Below, piece by piece: positions 7,947-16,028 of a DNA stretch of 46,342 bases; the stretch's first letter is position 1; each line of letters begins with the position of its first letter. Both the position numbers and the translations under genes were made by a program. The stretch spans positions 1 to 46,342 of the forward strand of contig JANYLA010000046.1 of the NCBI GenBank assembly GCA_025361485.1, read 5' to 3'. The notes beneath the pieces are model-generated. The model ran no database searches. It was not told where the DNA came from and was given only the letters and a program-made list of their open reading frames with translations. The DNA comes from Bacteroidales bacterium (GTDB lineage: Bacteria; Bacteroidota; Bacteroidia; Bacteroidales; Tenuifilaceae).

Positions 7947-10361
7947 TTAGAACTCAATGATAATTCCGATTGTTGGAAGAATACTTGTTGATCCTTGATT
8001 ATCGACATTCTTTAGTAGATATCTTGTTGGATCGGAGGGGTCGATTACAGGGTTCTGGTTTTGATCTACCACTGCGACTAAACGGTTAATCTCCTGTGCT
8101 TTAAAATTATATACATTCTGAATATCGATATAAAAGTTTAAAGTCCACTTCTTTCGGTAAAACATCTTATCTACCCGAATATCTAACTGGTGATATGGGT
8201 TTAACCGTTTACTATTGTATTTAGCAAAATCTAAATATCCACTTGGCTGAACATCCCAAGCAGCAATCAAACTTGATTTATTAATATCATAAGGAGTATA
8301 AGGAGCTCCTCCAACATAACGCCATTTGAAGCCAACATTCCAATTCCTCTTTATAACCCTAGTTGCCGTTAGGGTAAAAAGATTTCGATTATCCCATGCG
8401 GTAGGAATATACGCATTGGTAACCCTTAGGGTTGCATCAGATTTATTGGCTTGGCTCCAAACCAGAGTATATGATGCAATTACATTAAACCCGGCAAGGT
8501 CTTTATTTCGATATAAAAATTCAAGTCCATACGATCTTCCTTTACCAATGGATAAAACCTCCTCGTCGCCAAAAGTTCCGAAGTCGGCACCCTTACTTGC
8601 CAATGAAACAGAATCGTTAACAGAGAATGGGTATCGATTATAAATCTTATAAAAACCCTCAAGGGTTAGTTTGCTTTTCTGATTTGGCAACCACTCAAAA
8701 CCTGCCACCAAATGGTTACTTCTTATATAAGTTAATTTATTCTGTTTATTTACTAAAACTCCCGTTGAGTTTCCAAATCCAAGCGTTGTATAAGAAGGCT
8801 GTTGATAATAAATGCCAGCATTAAAGTTGAAGAAGTAATCAGGAGTAAACTCGTAGGCAAGTGAGAAACGTGGGCTAATCTGTTTAAAAAGATTATTCAT
8901 TTGCGATGAATAGCTGTTCGCATCAGCCCTAACACCCAACGACAAGTTAAGGGTTTGCTTAAAGTATGATTTACTAACCTGTCCGAATGCGCTCCATTTA
9001 AAGAGTTCAAGATCAGTATCGTATGAGATTGGTGATAATACACCATTGATAAAGGATGCTCTATACGTACTATTGGTATAATGAGCATATTCAAGCCCTG
9101 CTCCAAAACTAATATTGAAGTTATTCCGTGCTTTTATATCCCTCTCTAAACGAAATTTATTCTCAGCCTCCTGTGAAGTATAATCAAGTAGTTTTGGATT
9201 ACTTTGAATATTATCTTGATATTTATACTGTCGATTATTCAACATATTCCTACTAACAACCCAAGTATCATTGCCATTATCGCGAAAGTGCTTATAAACA
9301 GCTCCTAGAGTATAATTCCATTGAGTATTAACAGGAACATTACTTAAAATATAGCGTTGATCTTCCGTAGGATTCTTTAGCCCTGTGTTTAGCGTGAACT
9401 GATCAATAGCACCTAGCCCGATTATTGTCAACTCATTTCGTTTTCCAAAATTAGTGTGAGTTTTAAATTGGAAATCGTTATAGGTTGGGAGGAAAGGAAG
9501 TCCTAAAGCGCTAAAAAGGTATTGAAGGTAAGAGCGCCTTGCCGAGAAAATAAAATTTGAGTTCTTGCTCATAGGGCCGTCAAGTGTAAGCGCAAGATCC
9601 GATGCGCCAAGCGCTGCTTTAACTTTTAATCGCTCTTCGTTTCCCTCAATCTGCCTAAAATCTAGAATTGAACTTAAAGCATTTCCCCTATTTGCGGGAA
9701 ATGCACCCGAATAAAAATTCACCTCACGAATAAAATCAACATTGATAATCCCTACAGGTCCTCCGGAAGCTCCTTGTGTAGCAAAATGGTTGATATTAGG
9801 AATCTCTACCCCATCGAGATAAAATTTATTTTCGCTGGAGCCGCCGCCCCTAACTATAACATCATTTCGATAAGCAGGAGTAGATGCTACACCGGGCAAC
9901 GACTGAATTATTTTGCTGATATCTCGATTTCCACCCGGATTCTTCTCAATCTCATCTATATTTATACGCCTTAAGGAGACTGGGCTTTCCTGGCTTTTTC
10001 TAAATGGTGAAGCTTTAACCACAACCTCTTCAATTTCAATAGAAGATTCTTCCATTTGGATTTCAAGATATGCAATTCGCGAATTCGTAATAAGAATTGC
10101 TTCTGAAATAAAGGTTTTAAAACCAACGGAGGACACTCTTAGCTCAACATACCCTAGTTTTAGTCCCTTAATTTCGTAATTACCATCAATATCGGTGGTA
10201 GTTCCAATTGATGTATTCCAAACAACAACATTGGCAAAGGGTACTGGTTCGTTATTTTTTTTATCAAATATTTTTCCATGAATAACACCATTCTCCTGGG
10301 AGTGTGCATCAAAAAACCATACCAATAATACGAGAATCAATAAATAGCGACTCATTTTCAT
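7947..10361 (-). CDS. TonB-dependent outer-membrane receptor with CarboxypepD_reg-like domain
   Basis: Outer-membrane transporter of 804 residues. A signal peptide ends at the A-H-S-Q near residue 22. A carboxypeptidase-regulatory-like beta domain follows (about 25-110; GKIFDKKNNEPVPFANV), then a plug (about 125-240; IIQSLPGVAS, VIVRGGGSSENKFYLDGVEIP) and a 22-strand barrel ending in an aromatic residue (IIIEF). It is shorter than SusC proteins (around 1000 residues) and no SusD gene is adjacent, so a siderophore, cofactor or metal-complex ligand is as likely as a glycan. Two ATGs are close together (10361 and 10355). The epimerase and DsrE genes follow. No TAnnTTTG box is visible upstream. 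Confidence 0.92.
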   Translation of the reverse strand: MKMSRYLLILVLLVWFFDAHSQENGVIHGKIFDKKNNEPVPFANVVVWNTSIGTTTDIDGNYEIKGLKLGYVELRVSSVGFKTFISEAILITNSRIAYLEIQMEESSIEIEEVVVKASPFRKSQESPVSLRRINIDEIEKNPGGNRDISKIIQSLPGVASTPAYRNDVIVRGGGSSENKFYLDGVEIPNINHFATQGASGGPVGIINVDFIREVNFYSGAFPANRGNALSSILDFRQIEGNEERLKVKAALGASDLALTLDGPMSKNSNFIFSARRSYLQYLFSALGLPFLPTYNDFQFKTHTNFGKRNELTIIGLGAIDQFTLNTGLKNPTEDQRYILSNVPVNTQWNYTLGAVYKHFRDNGNDTWVVSRNMLNNRQYKYQDNIQSNPKLLDYTSQEAENKFRLERDIKARNNFNISFGAGLEYAHYTNSTYRASFINGVLSPISYDTDLELFKWSAFGQVSKSYFKQTLNLSLGVRADANSYSSQMNNLFKQISPRFSLAYEFTPDYFFNFNAGIYYQQPSYTTLGFGNSTGVLVNKQNKLTYIRSNHLVAGFEWLPNQKSKLTLEGFYKIYNRYPFSVNDSVSLASKGADFGTFGDEEVLSIGKGRSYGLEFLYRNKDLAGFNVIASYTLVWSQANKSDATLRVTNAYIPTAWDNRNLFTLTATRVIKRNWNVGFKWRYVGGAPYTPYDINKSSLIAAWDVQPSGYLDFAKYNSKRLNPYHQLDIRVDKMFYRKKWTLNFYIDIQNVYNFKAQEINRLVAVVDQNQNPVIDPSDPTRYLLKNVDNQGSTSILPTIGIIIEF

Positions 10362-10609
10362 AATTATTATATTTCAGAAACATTAAATCGCTATTATTGT
10401 TTATAATATTCTACTATTTATTAAACAATAAAAAACTACAAGGCAAAAAATCAATCTATAATTTATTGTTTTACAAATACATAACTACATCTAAATGCTA
10501 TACAAATAAAAAACTTAACCAACCTCCTTTTTAAAACAAAACAAAATAAATCATTCACCTAATTTTTTACTCTTCAACTCATTCATAACATAGAATTTCA
10601 TCGATACAA

Positions 10610-11560
10610 CTAAAACCCTTGCTTTTCCTTTAGATAAAGACTATCGAGTTTTTCAATACTTTGAGTCCCTAATGGAAGTAAAATATTTGTAGAGTCCGTT
10701 TCCCATTTAAAAAACAGATTACACCTCTGAAAATCAACACACCAATTAAGGTGAGGCTCAACAATCTCTTTGGGTGATTCTAAGCCATTGTGTTTAAGCA
10801 TGCTTGGAATATCGTTACTAATCTTTGAGTTTGTTTTATCGGCAAAGGCTGTCTTAAGCACAAAAACACCATTAAGGGAAAGCGAATTAATAAAAGCATT
10901 CTTCGATATCGCGGATTGTTGAACATCCAAGGGCTTTATTCCTATAGCGCCTCTTAAACCAATAATGTAAATTCCAAGAAACAGAAGAACTGAAAGAGAT
11001 CTCAACCAAGTACTCTGAATATAAACCCACTTCACTTCCTTACGAAAAAGCCACTTCAACAGGAAGAAAAGAAGAACAGCAAAAATCAGCAAGGATAAAA
11101 GAATCAGAATTACAGGAAAGTCGGTCCTAACCGTTTTCAGTACGGTATTAGTATCATTCTCTACAATCCCGAATAACAGAACACTTATCCGAGTATTAAA
11201 AAATTTATAAAAATTAAAGTCGATTACAGAGATCAGTGAAATAATTGTTAACACAAACAATCCGTAATATAGCGACATGCGATAATAAAATCCATAAATA
11301 ATCTTATTGCTGTTATTTAAAAGTTGTAATAAACAAAGAAGACATAAGGGTAGGAATGCAAAGGTCAACACTTTGAAGTCGAATTTCAATCCAAAAACAA
11401 AGGCATAAATAACGTCTGGCCAACTGCTGCTCAAATCATTAAAATCTCCGTAAACAAAAAGAAAAGCCAATCGTGAAATCAAAAACAGGAAGAGGCCAAC
11501 CAGAAAGAGCCATATTAGATATCTCACTGAAGATAGAAAGTTCTTGTATCGTTTATCCAT
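10610..11560 (-). CDS. LTA-synthase-like membrane protein, N-terminal half only (sulfatase domain missing)
   Basis: Protein of 316 residues with five hydrophobic helices in the first 210 residues. The region from RGAIGIKPLDVQQSA through INSLSLNGVFVLKTAF resembles the membrane half of Bacteroidota LtaS/OpgB-type phosphoglycerol transferases. Full-length members are about 600-650 residues and carry an extracytoplasmic sulfatase-like domain with a catalytic Thr and metal ligands. Here the frame stops (TAG) just where that domain should begin, and the 248 bases to the next gene cannot encode it in any frame. The last 35 residues do not resemble the family. It is therefore a truncated, probably inactive gene or a stand-alone membrane remnant. 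A TACCTTTG box lies 23 bases before the ATG, so it may still be transcribed. Confidence 0.75.
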   Translation of the reverse strand: MDKRYKNFLSSVRYLIWLFLVGLFLFLISRLAFLFVYGDFNDLSSSWPDVIYAFVFGLKFDFKVLTFAFLPLCLLCLLQLLNNSNKIIYGFYYRMSLYYGLFVLTIISLISVIDFNFYKFFNTRISVLLFGIVENDTNTVLKTVRTDFPVILILLSLLIFAVLLFFLLKWLFRKEVKWVYIQSTWLRSLSVLLFLGIYIIGLRGAIGIKPLDVQQSAISKNAFINSLSLNGVFVLKTAFADKTNSKISNDIPSMLKHNGLESPKEIVEPHLNWCVDFQRCNLFFKWETDSTNILLPLGTQSIEKLDSLYLKEKQGF

Positions 11561-11583
11561 TTCGATATTTATTTAGGTGGTTA

Positions 11584-11591
11584 CAAAGGTA
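11584..11591 (-). promoter_or_regulatory. Probable -7 promoter element (TACCTTTG)
   Basis: The minus strand reads TACCTTTG, an exact match to the Bacteroidota TAnnTTTG element, 23 bases upstream of the ATG of the LTA-synthase-like gene. No clear TTTG is seen at the -33 position; the nearest TTG is about 23 bases upstream. Confidence 0.4.
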
Positions 11592-11674
11592 AATTTTGAA
11601 AACCACTTTTTAACCAACAACGTATTTTGATTCAAATAAAATCTCATTTTTTCTTGATGGGTTAACAATACAAT

Positions 11675-11714
11675 CAAGAAAGCCTATGAATAAAGATATT
11701 CATAGGCTTTCTTG
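11675..11714 (-). terminator. Hairpin terminator after the sigma-54-type regulator gene
   Basis: Perfect 17-bp inverted repeat (11675-11691 and 11698-11714) with a six-base loop. It starts 18 bases beyond the regulator stop codon and separates that gene from the LTA-synthase-like gene downstream. There is no long T-run after the stem on the minus strand, but stem length and position fit a terminator. Confidence 0.7.
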
Positions 11715-11732
11715 CAGCTAATTATCTACACT

Positions 11733-13631
11733 TTAGAAACCAATCCCATATCTTTTACATTTAAGATATAATGTATTACGGCTAACACCTAATTTTCGGG
11801 CTGCCTTACTCATATTCCCTTTCATTATTCGAAGTGCATCAATTATTGCCTCGTGCTCAATTTCCTCAATGGATCTGATACTTTCAACCGCCTCTCGTTG
11901 CTGGCTAAACAGATACTTTTTCTTAAATTCACGTTCATTCTTAACATCGTTGCCAATATTCCCATCAACACTCACAACATATTCGATGAACTTTGATAGT
12001 TCACGCACATTCTGAGGCCACTCATAACGCGCAAGAATTCGAATTATTTTTTTGGTCAAAACAGGTTCCTGCTTTCCAAGTTCACGAGCCTTAATCTGCA
12101 AATAGTGCTTAATAAATAATGGAACATCGTATCTACGATCTCTCAACGGGGGAATCGAAAGCGGATTCTCCGTTAGTATATAAAATAGGTCGAGTTTGAA
12201 TTTACCTGCCTGAATCAAACCTCTTAAATCCTTACTCGACGATGCAAAAACACGAACATCAACTTTTATCGACTTATTCCCACCAACCCGAGTTATCACA
12301 CCTTTTCTTATTGCAGAAAGTAGTTTATCCTGTAATTCTAAAGGAAGATTACCAACTTCATCAAGATAAAGTGAGCCTCCATGCGCCAGTTCAAACTTTC
12401 CGGGCTGTGCAGCTCGTTTAATACCCGGGAAAGTTCCCTCCTCGAACCCAAATAATTCACATTCAATTTCGTTCTGAGGGATTGATTGCAAAGAAATCTT
12501 TACAAATCCATTCTCACTTCTTACACTTGCGTTGTGAATTGCCTGAGCAAAAACCTCTTTTCCAATCCCAACTTCGCCAGATATAAGCACAGAAGATGTT
12601 TCAGTGGCAATCTTTTTTGCTAATTCAACTGTTTTTTTAAAAGGAGCTGATATGCCAATTAAATCACCAAAATTGTACGATGCCCAATTACCTGTAAAGC
12701 GATTTACTACGTTATTAACCTTTTTTAAATCGCGAAAAGCAAGTATTGCACCATTCACTGTTGCATTAGGAAGAATAACAGGGGCTATGCTAAGCAGATA
12801 GTCTGATATGCCGGGTACGTTGATTAAATCGACATTTATATTCTCAATCTTATTCCCAAGCTTAACCTTTTGCCATATTTCATCCCATCCTGGCAAAATA
12901 TTTTCAATTCGCGAACCAATAATCTCATTCTCAATTACCCCAAAATATATTGCAGCCTGACGGCTTATGTTCTTAATCTCTCCGATATTATCAACCGTTA
13001 AATTTGCAAAAGGATGCTGATTAAATACTACATTCTGATAATCAATGGCAATCTGGAAATCCGATTCTTTTTTGATAAATGCTACGTTTTGATTTATCAA
13101 ATCGGAAGCAATACTGACAAGTTGCAAAGTATGATCGCAAACCGCAGATTTTAAAACCATGCAACACAATGCACCTATTGATTCTCCATTGGTATTACAA
13201 ATAGGAGTGCCAATGGCAGACCATTCATCATTTATAGAAGGAATAATTGATTTACCGTCAACTCTTGTTATTTTATTATCGATTACAGCACCACCGATGG
13301 CTTTGGCTAAAATAGTTTCATCATCGGGATAAGTTCCTGCAAAAATAAAATTCTCTTTCAACTTGATTACAATATTTTCGTCTCCAAATACTTGGACAAT
13401 ACATCCAACCTCATCTGCAATAAAAAAAACCTGATTGGAACGATCTGAATATTTTGCAATTTGATGAATCAAATTATCGGCAATTCTTATAAGGTAAACT
13501 GAACTATCGAGTTTTTCTTGAACCTCCTTGCCAGTAAGAATTTTTTTCGCAAACACCTTTTTTAATTTCTGCTCGAGGCTAAATCTCTCATTCGTCATTT
13601 CAGCCTCAACAACTTTTTTCTTTCGTCCCAT
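11733..13631 (-). CDS. Sigma-54-type AAA+ transcriptional regulator (AcoR-like) with altered GAFTGA loop
   Basis: Regulator of 632 residues: a GAF-like sensor (about 55-190), a PAS domain (about 200-310), a sigma-54 interaction AAA+ domain (about 325-550) and a C-terminal Fis-type helix-turn-helix (about 590-630; MSKAARKLGVSRNTLYLKC). Walker A is GEVGIGKE (352-359) and Walker B includes D424-E425; the arginine region PPLRDRRYDVP is kept. The loop that contacts sigma-54, normally GAFTGA, reads G399-T-F-P-G-I404, and the sensor I motif reads ASSSKDL rather than ATNRDL. These changes suggest either specialised promoter activation or loss of sigma-54 contact. The GAF ligand is unknown. The gene is divergent from mnmD, with a dyad in the 330-base gap, and ends in a strong hairpin. 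Confidence 0.9.
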   Translation of the reverse strand: MGRKKKVVEAEMTNERFSLEQKLKKVFAKKILTGKEVQEKLDSSVYLIRIADNLIHQIAKYSDRSNQVFFIADEVGCIVQVFGDENIVIKLKENFIFAGTYPDDETILAKAIGGAVIDNKITRVDGKSIIPSINDEWSAIGTPICNTNGESIGALCCMVLKSAVCDHTLQLVSIASDLINQNVAFIKKESDFQIAIDYQNVVFNQHPFANLTVDNIGEIKNISRQAAIYFGVIENEIIGSRIENILPGWDEIWQKVKLGNKIENINVDLINVPGISDYLLSIAPVILPNATVNGAILAFRDLKKVNNVVNRFTGNWASYNFGDLIGISAPFKKTVELAKKIATETSSVLISGEVGIGKEVFAQAIHNASVRSENGFVKISLQSIPQNEIECELFGFEEGTFPGIKRAAQPGKFELAHGGSLYLDEVGNLPLELQDKLLSAIRKGVITRVGGNKSIKVDVRVFASSSKDLRGLIQAGKFKLDLFYILTENPLSIPPLRDRRYDVPLFIKHYLQIKARELGKQEPVLTKKIIRILARYEWPQNVRELSKFIEYVVSVDGNIGNDVKNEREFKKKYLFSQQREAVESIRSIEEIEHEAIIDALRIMKGNMSKAARKLGVSRNTLYLKCKRYGIGF

Positions 13632-13961
13632 TTAATCAATCGCTTTATAGAACAATTATTTAACAATATATGAAAATCTTCTTAAAATTACTAGAAGTAT
13701 ATATGTTTATACCACATAAACGATCTAATGTGTCAAACTAGATATTAAATTTGACAAAATGAAGATAAGGCTAGATTAACAATAAATTATTGAAAGCAAA
13801 AAAACAATGCTACATTTTTTCAAAGAAAGATTACAATAAAATTCACATATCCAACAAACATATTTACCGAAACTCGGAAAGGAATTAATATACGTATTTT
13901 TTCTCAGCAAAAATATATAATTTATCAAAGTTTAAGAACCTATTTCAAATTAACTCTTTTC
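13632..13961. other. 330-base intergenic region between divergent genes
   Basis: AT-rich region between the divergent regulator gene and mnmD. It must hold both promoters, but no TAnnTTTG box or -24/-12 element is evident on either strand. The only structured element I see is the dyad at 13731-13756. No RNA gene or credible ORF was recognised. Confidence 0.6.
13731..13756. promoter_or_regulatory. Dyad TGTCAAA-N12-TTTGACA, possible operator
   Basis: Seven-base perfect arms (13731-13737 and 13750-13756) around a 12-base centre; 10 of 13 positions are symmetric across the whole dyad. It lies about 100 bases upstream of the AAA+ regulator start and about 205 bases upstream of mnmD. The position fits an enhancer/operator site for the regulator itself, but a chance match in AT-rich DNA cannot be excluded. 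Confidence 0.3.
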
Positions 13962-14633
13962 ATGAAAACAACATCACCCATTGTAGTTCAAACAGCCGAC
14001 GGTTCACATACACTGTATGCTGAACAATACGAAGCACATTACCATTCATTGAATGGAGCCATACAAGAATCACAGCATATTTATATTAAAAACGGATATG
14101 AGTATTTGCCAATAAATGGGGCAGTTAGCATACTTGAAGTAGGACTTGGCACGTGTCTAAATGCCGCATTAACAGCGATAAAAACAATTGAAAGAAAACA
14201 AAAAACATCCTATATCGGTGTAGAATTGCACCCTTTAGAAGATAATATTTTAGCAAAACTAAATTATTATTCAGTCCTTAGTAAAAAAGAGTCGGAAGCT
14301 TGGGGAAAGATTGTTGATGCAAAATGGGGTGTTGAAAATCCAATAAATGAATTCTTTTATTTGACAAAACTTCATGCCGATATTTGTACACTCAACCTAT
14401 TAGGTACATACGATTTAATTTACTTCGATGCATTTGCTCCTGAAGACCAACCAGAGGTTTGGTCTGAAGAAATATTCGAAAAAATATACAAATCGACAAA
14501 CAAGGACGGAATTCTTGTCACCTACTGCTCAAAAGGAATCGTAAAGCAAGCGCTCAGAAATGTTGGTTACAAAGTGGAAAGATTGGCTGGTCCGCCTGGT
14601 AAAAGGCATATTCTAAGAGCGATTAAACTTTAA
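13962..14633 (+). CDS. mnmD: tRNA 5-aminomethyl-2-thiouridine methyltransferase, MnmD type
   Basis: Methyltransferase of 223 residues matching the stand-alone MnmC-like (DUF752/MnmD) family. It has the AdoMet-binding strand ILEVGLGTCLNAALT (about 58-72), the YFDAFAPEDQPEVWSEEIF motif (about 153-171) and the C-terminal GPPGKRHILRA. It should complete the mnm5s2U34 modification of tRNA wobble uridines by methylating the aminomethyl group. The FAD-dependent MnmC(o) half found in enterobacterial fusions is absent, as expected for this lineage. It appears monocistronic, and about 150 bases separate it from the FKBP gene. Confidence 0.88.
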   Translation: MKTTSPIVVQTADGSHTLYAEQYEAHYHSLNGAIQESQHIYIKNGYEYLPINGAVSILEVGLGTCLNAALTAIKTIERKQKTSYIGVELHPLEDNILAKLNYYSVLSKKESEAWGKIVDAKWGVENPINEFFYLTKLHADICTLNLLGTYDLIYFDAFAPEDQPEVWSEEIFEKIYKSTNKDGILVTYCSKGIVKQALRNVGYKVERLAGPPGKRHILRAIKL

Positions 14634-14782
14634 CTTGCAATATTTCAAGACATCATAAAAAAAGCCAACTCATAATTTGTATTAAATTTTTATTAAAAAG
14701 TGCTAGATTTAATTCAAATAAGTATATTCGCAGCTATTCTAAACCGCATATCATTAAAAACATAAACTTTAACTAACAAATT

Positions 14783-15481
14783 ATGAAATTTTTAAAACCT
14801 ACACTTGCCCTTCTTAGCATGATTGCAATCATGTCGGGCTGTAACAGTAAAATCGGTAAAGTTGACATTAAAACTGACAACGATAGCCTTAGCTACGCAA
14901 TTGGTATTAATATGGGCAACAACCTTAAGAATAGCAAAATTGACAATGTTAACATCTCTGCTATTGCCATTGGCATACAGGATGTGCAAGAGGGAAAGAA
15001 AGATGTTATGACTCCAGAAAAATCAATGGCGCTAATTCAAAAATTTCTAACAAAGCAAAAAGATGCTGAAGGTGCTAAAAACTTTGAGGAAGGAAAGAAA
15101 TTTCTAGAGGAAAACGCTAAAAAAGAAGGTATTATAGTAGACCCAGCAGGTTTTCAATACAAAATTATGCAGGAAGGTACAGGCGCAATGCCAGTTGCAA
15201 CCGATGTTGTTAAAGTTAACTACAAAGGAACTTCTATTGAAGGAGTTGAGTTTGATTCTTCATACAAGAATGGCAAACCAGTAGAGTTCCCTCTTAACGG
15301 TGTAATTCGCGGTTGGACTTTAGGTCTTCAAAAAATGAAAGTAGGTTCAATAATGATGCTTTGGCTTCCTGCAGACTTAGCTTACGGCGCAAATCCAAGA
15401 CCAGGTGGTCCAATAGGCCCTAATCAAGTTCTTATTTTCGAAATTGAACTTCTTGAAATTGTTAAAGAAGTAAAAAAATAG
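14783..15481 (+). CDS. Lipoprotein FKBP-type peptidyl-prolyl isomerase
   Basis: Protein of 232 residues. A lipoprotein signal peptide ends in IMSGC, with lipidated C20. Residues about 25-120 form the helical FKBP_N dimerisation domain (SYAIGINMGNNLK), and about 130-230 form the FKBP catalytic domain (VKVNYKGTSIEGVEFDSSY, GWTLGLQKMKVGS, LAYGANPRPGGPIGPNQVLIFEIELL). It resembles Mip/FkpA proteins that assist folding of periplasmic and outer-membrane proteins. The gene is followed by a strong T-tailed hairpin. Confidence 0.94.
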   Translation: MKFLKPTLALLSMIAIMSGCNSKIGKVDIKTDNDSLSYAIGINMGNNLKNSKIDNVNISAIAIGIQDVQEGKKDVMTPEKSMALIQKFLTKQKDAEGAKNFEEGKKFLEENAKKEGIIVDPAGFQYKIMQEGTGAMPVATDVVKVNYKGTSIEGVEFDSSYKNGKPVEFPLNGVIRGWTLGLQKMKVGSIMMLWLPADLAYGANPRPGGPIGPNQVLIFEIELLEIVKEVKK

Positions 15482-15505
15482 TATAAACTTTTCCTTACAG
15501 CTTAC

Positions 15506-15540
15506 CAGCCAGATGCGCTTTTGCCATCTGGCTGTTTTTT
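15506..15540 (+). terminator. Rho-independent terminator after the FKBP gene
   Basis: Perfect 10-bp stem CAGCCAGATG/CATCTGGCTG (15506-15515 and 15525-15534), a nine-base loop and six T residues (15535-15540). It is 25 bases after the FKBP stop and before the ATG of the DUF3127 gene. Confidence 0.85.
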
Positions 15541-15559
15541 CAAAATCAAAACTACAGCT

Positions 15560-15937
15560 ATGAGCCTAGATATTACTGGAAAACTAATCACCAAACTACC
15601 TCAACAAAGTGGGCAGGGAAAGAACGGAACGTGGACAAAACAAGACTTCGTTATCGAAACCCAAGAGCAGTTCCCAAAGAAAGTTTGCATTGCGGCTTGG
15701 GGTGAAAAAGCTAAGGAACTTGACAACATTGCAATTGGAGACACCTTAAAGATTGGATTCAATGTTGAATCGCGCGAGTTTAACGGAAAATGGTATACCG
15801 ATGTAAAAGCATGGAAGATTGAAAAGCAAGGAGCAGCGCAACGAAGCGATGCATCTCCAATGCCATCGGATGAAACGCTTCCACCATTCCTCGATCCAAC
15901 CAATACATTTGAACCAACAGACGACCTGCCCTTTTAG
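15560..15937 (+). CDS. DUF3127 domain protein (OB-fold-like)
   Basis: Protein of 125 residues matching the Bacteroidota DUF3127 family: ITGKLITKLPQQSGQGKNG, then KQDFVIETQEQFPKKVC and a probable OB-fold through about residue 85. The tail is acidic and proline-rich, ending DDLPF, like the protein-interaction tip of single-stranded DNA-binding proteins. A nucleic-acid role is therefore plausible but unproven. I start at ATG 15560: the frame extends to a TTG at 15521, but that codon is inside the upstream terminator stem. Confidence 0.85.
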   Translation: MSLDITGKLITKLPQQSGQGKNGTWTKQDFVIETQEQFPKKVCIAAWGEKAKELDNIAIGDTLKIGFNVESREFNGKWYTDVKAWKIEKQGAAQRSDASPMPSDETLPPFLDPTNTFEPTDDLPF

Positions 15938-15945
15938 CTAAAACT

Positions 15946-16018
15946 AAACACAGAGGCACAAAAGCACAGAGAAATTACAATTTAAAAACAAACTCTGCGT
16001 CTCTGTGTCTCTGTGTTT
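15946..16018. repeat. Imperfect inverted repeat of CACAGAG units between convergent genes
   Basis: A left arm with AAACACAGAGGCACAAAAGC (15946-15965) and ACAGAGA faces a right arm with TCTCTGTGTCTCTGTGTTT (16000-16018). Together they form a long imperfect hairpin filling the gap between the convergent DUF3127 and M64 peptidase genes. It can act as a bidirectional terminator. CACAGAG-rich intergenic repeats occur elsewhere in Bacteroidota genomes (from memory), so it may be one copy of a dispersed family. Confidence 0.6.
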
Positions 16019-16028
16019 TTAATATTTA

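Noticed and set aside
15521-15559. TTG 15521 as the DUF3127 start
   Set aside because: The codon lies in the stem-loop of the FKBP terminator, and the extension is not family-like.
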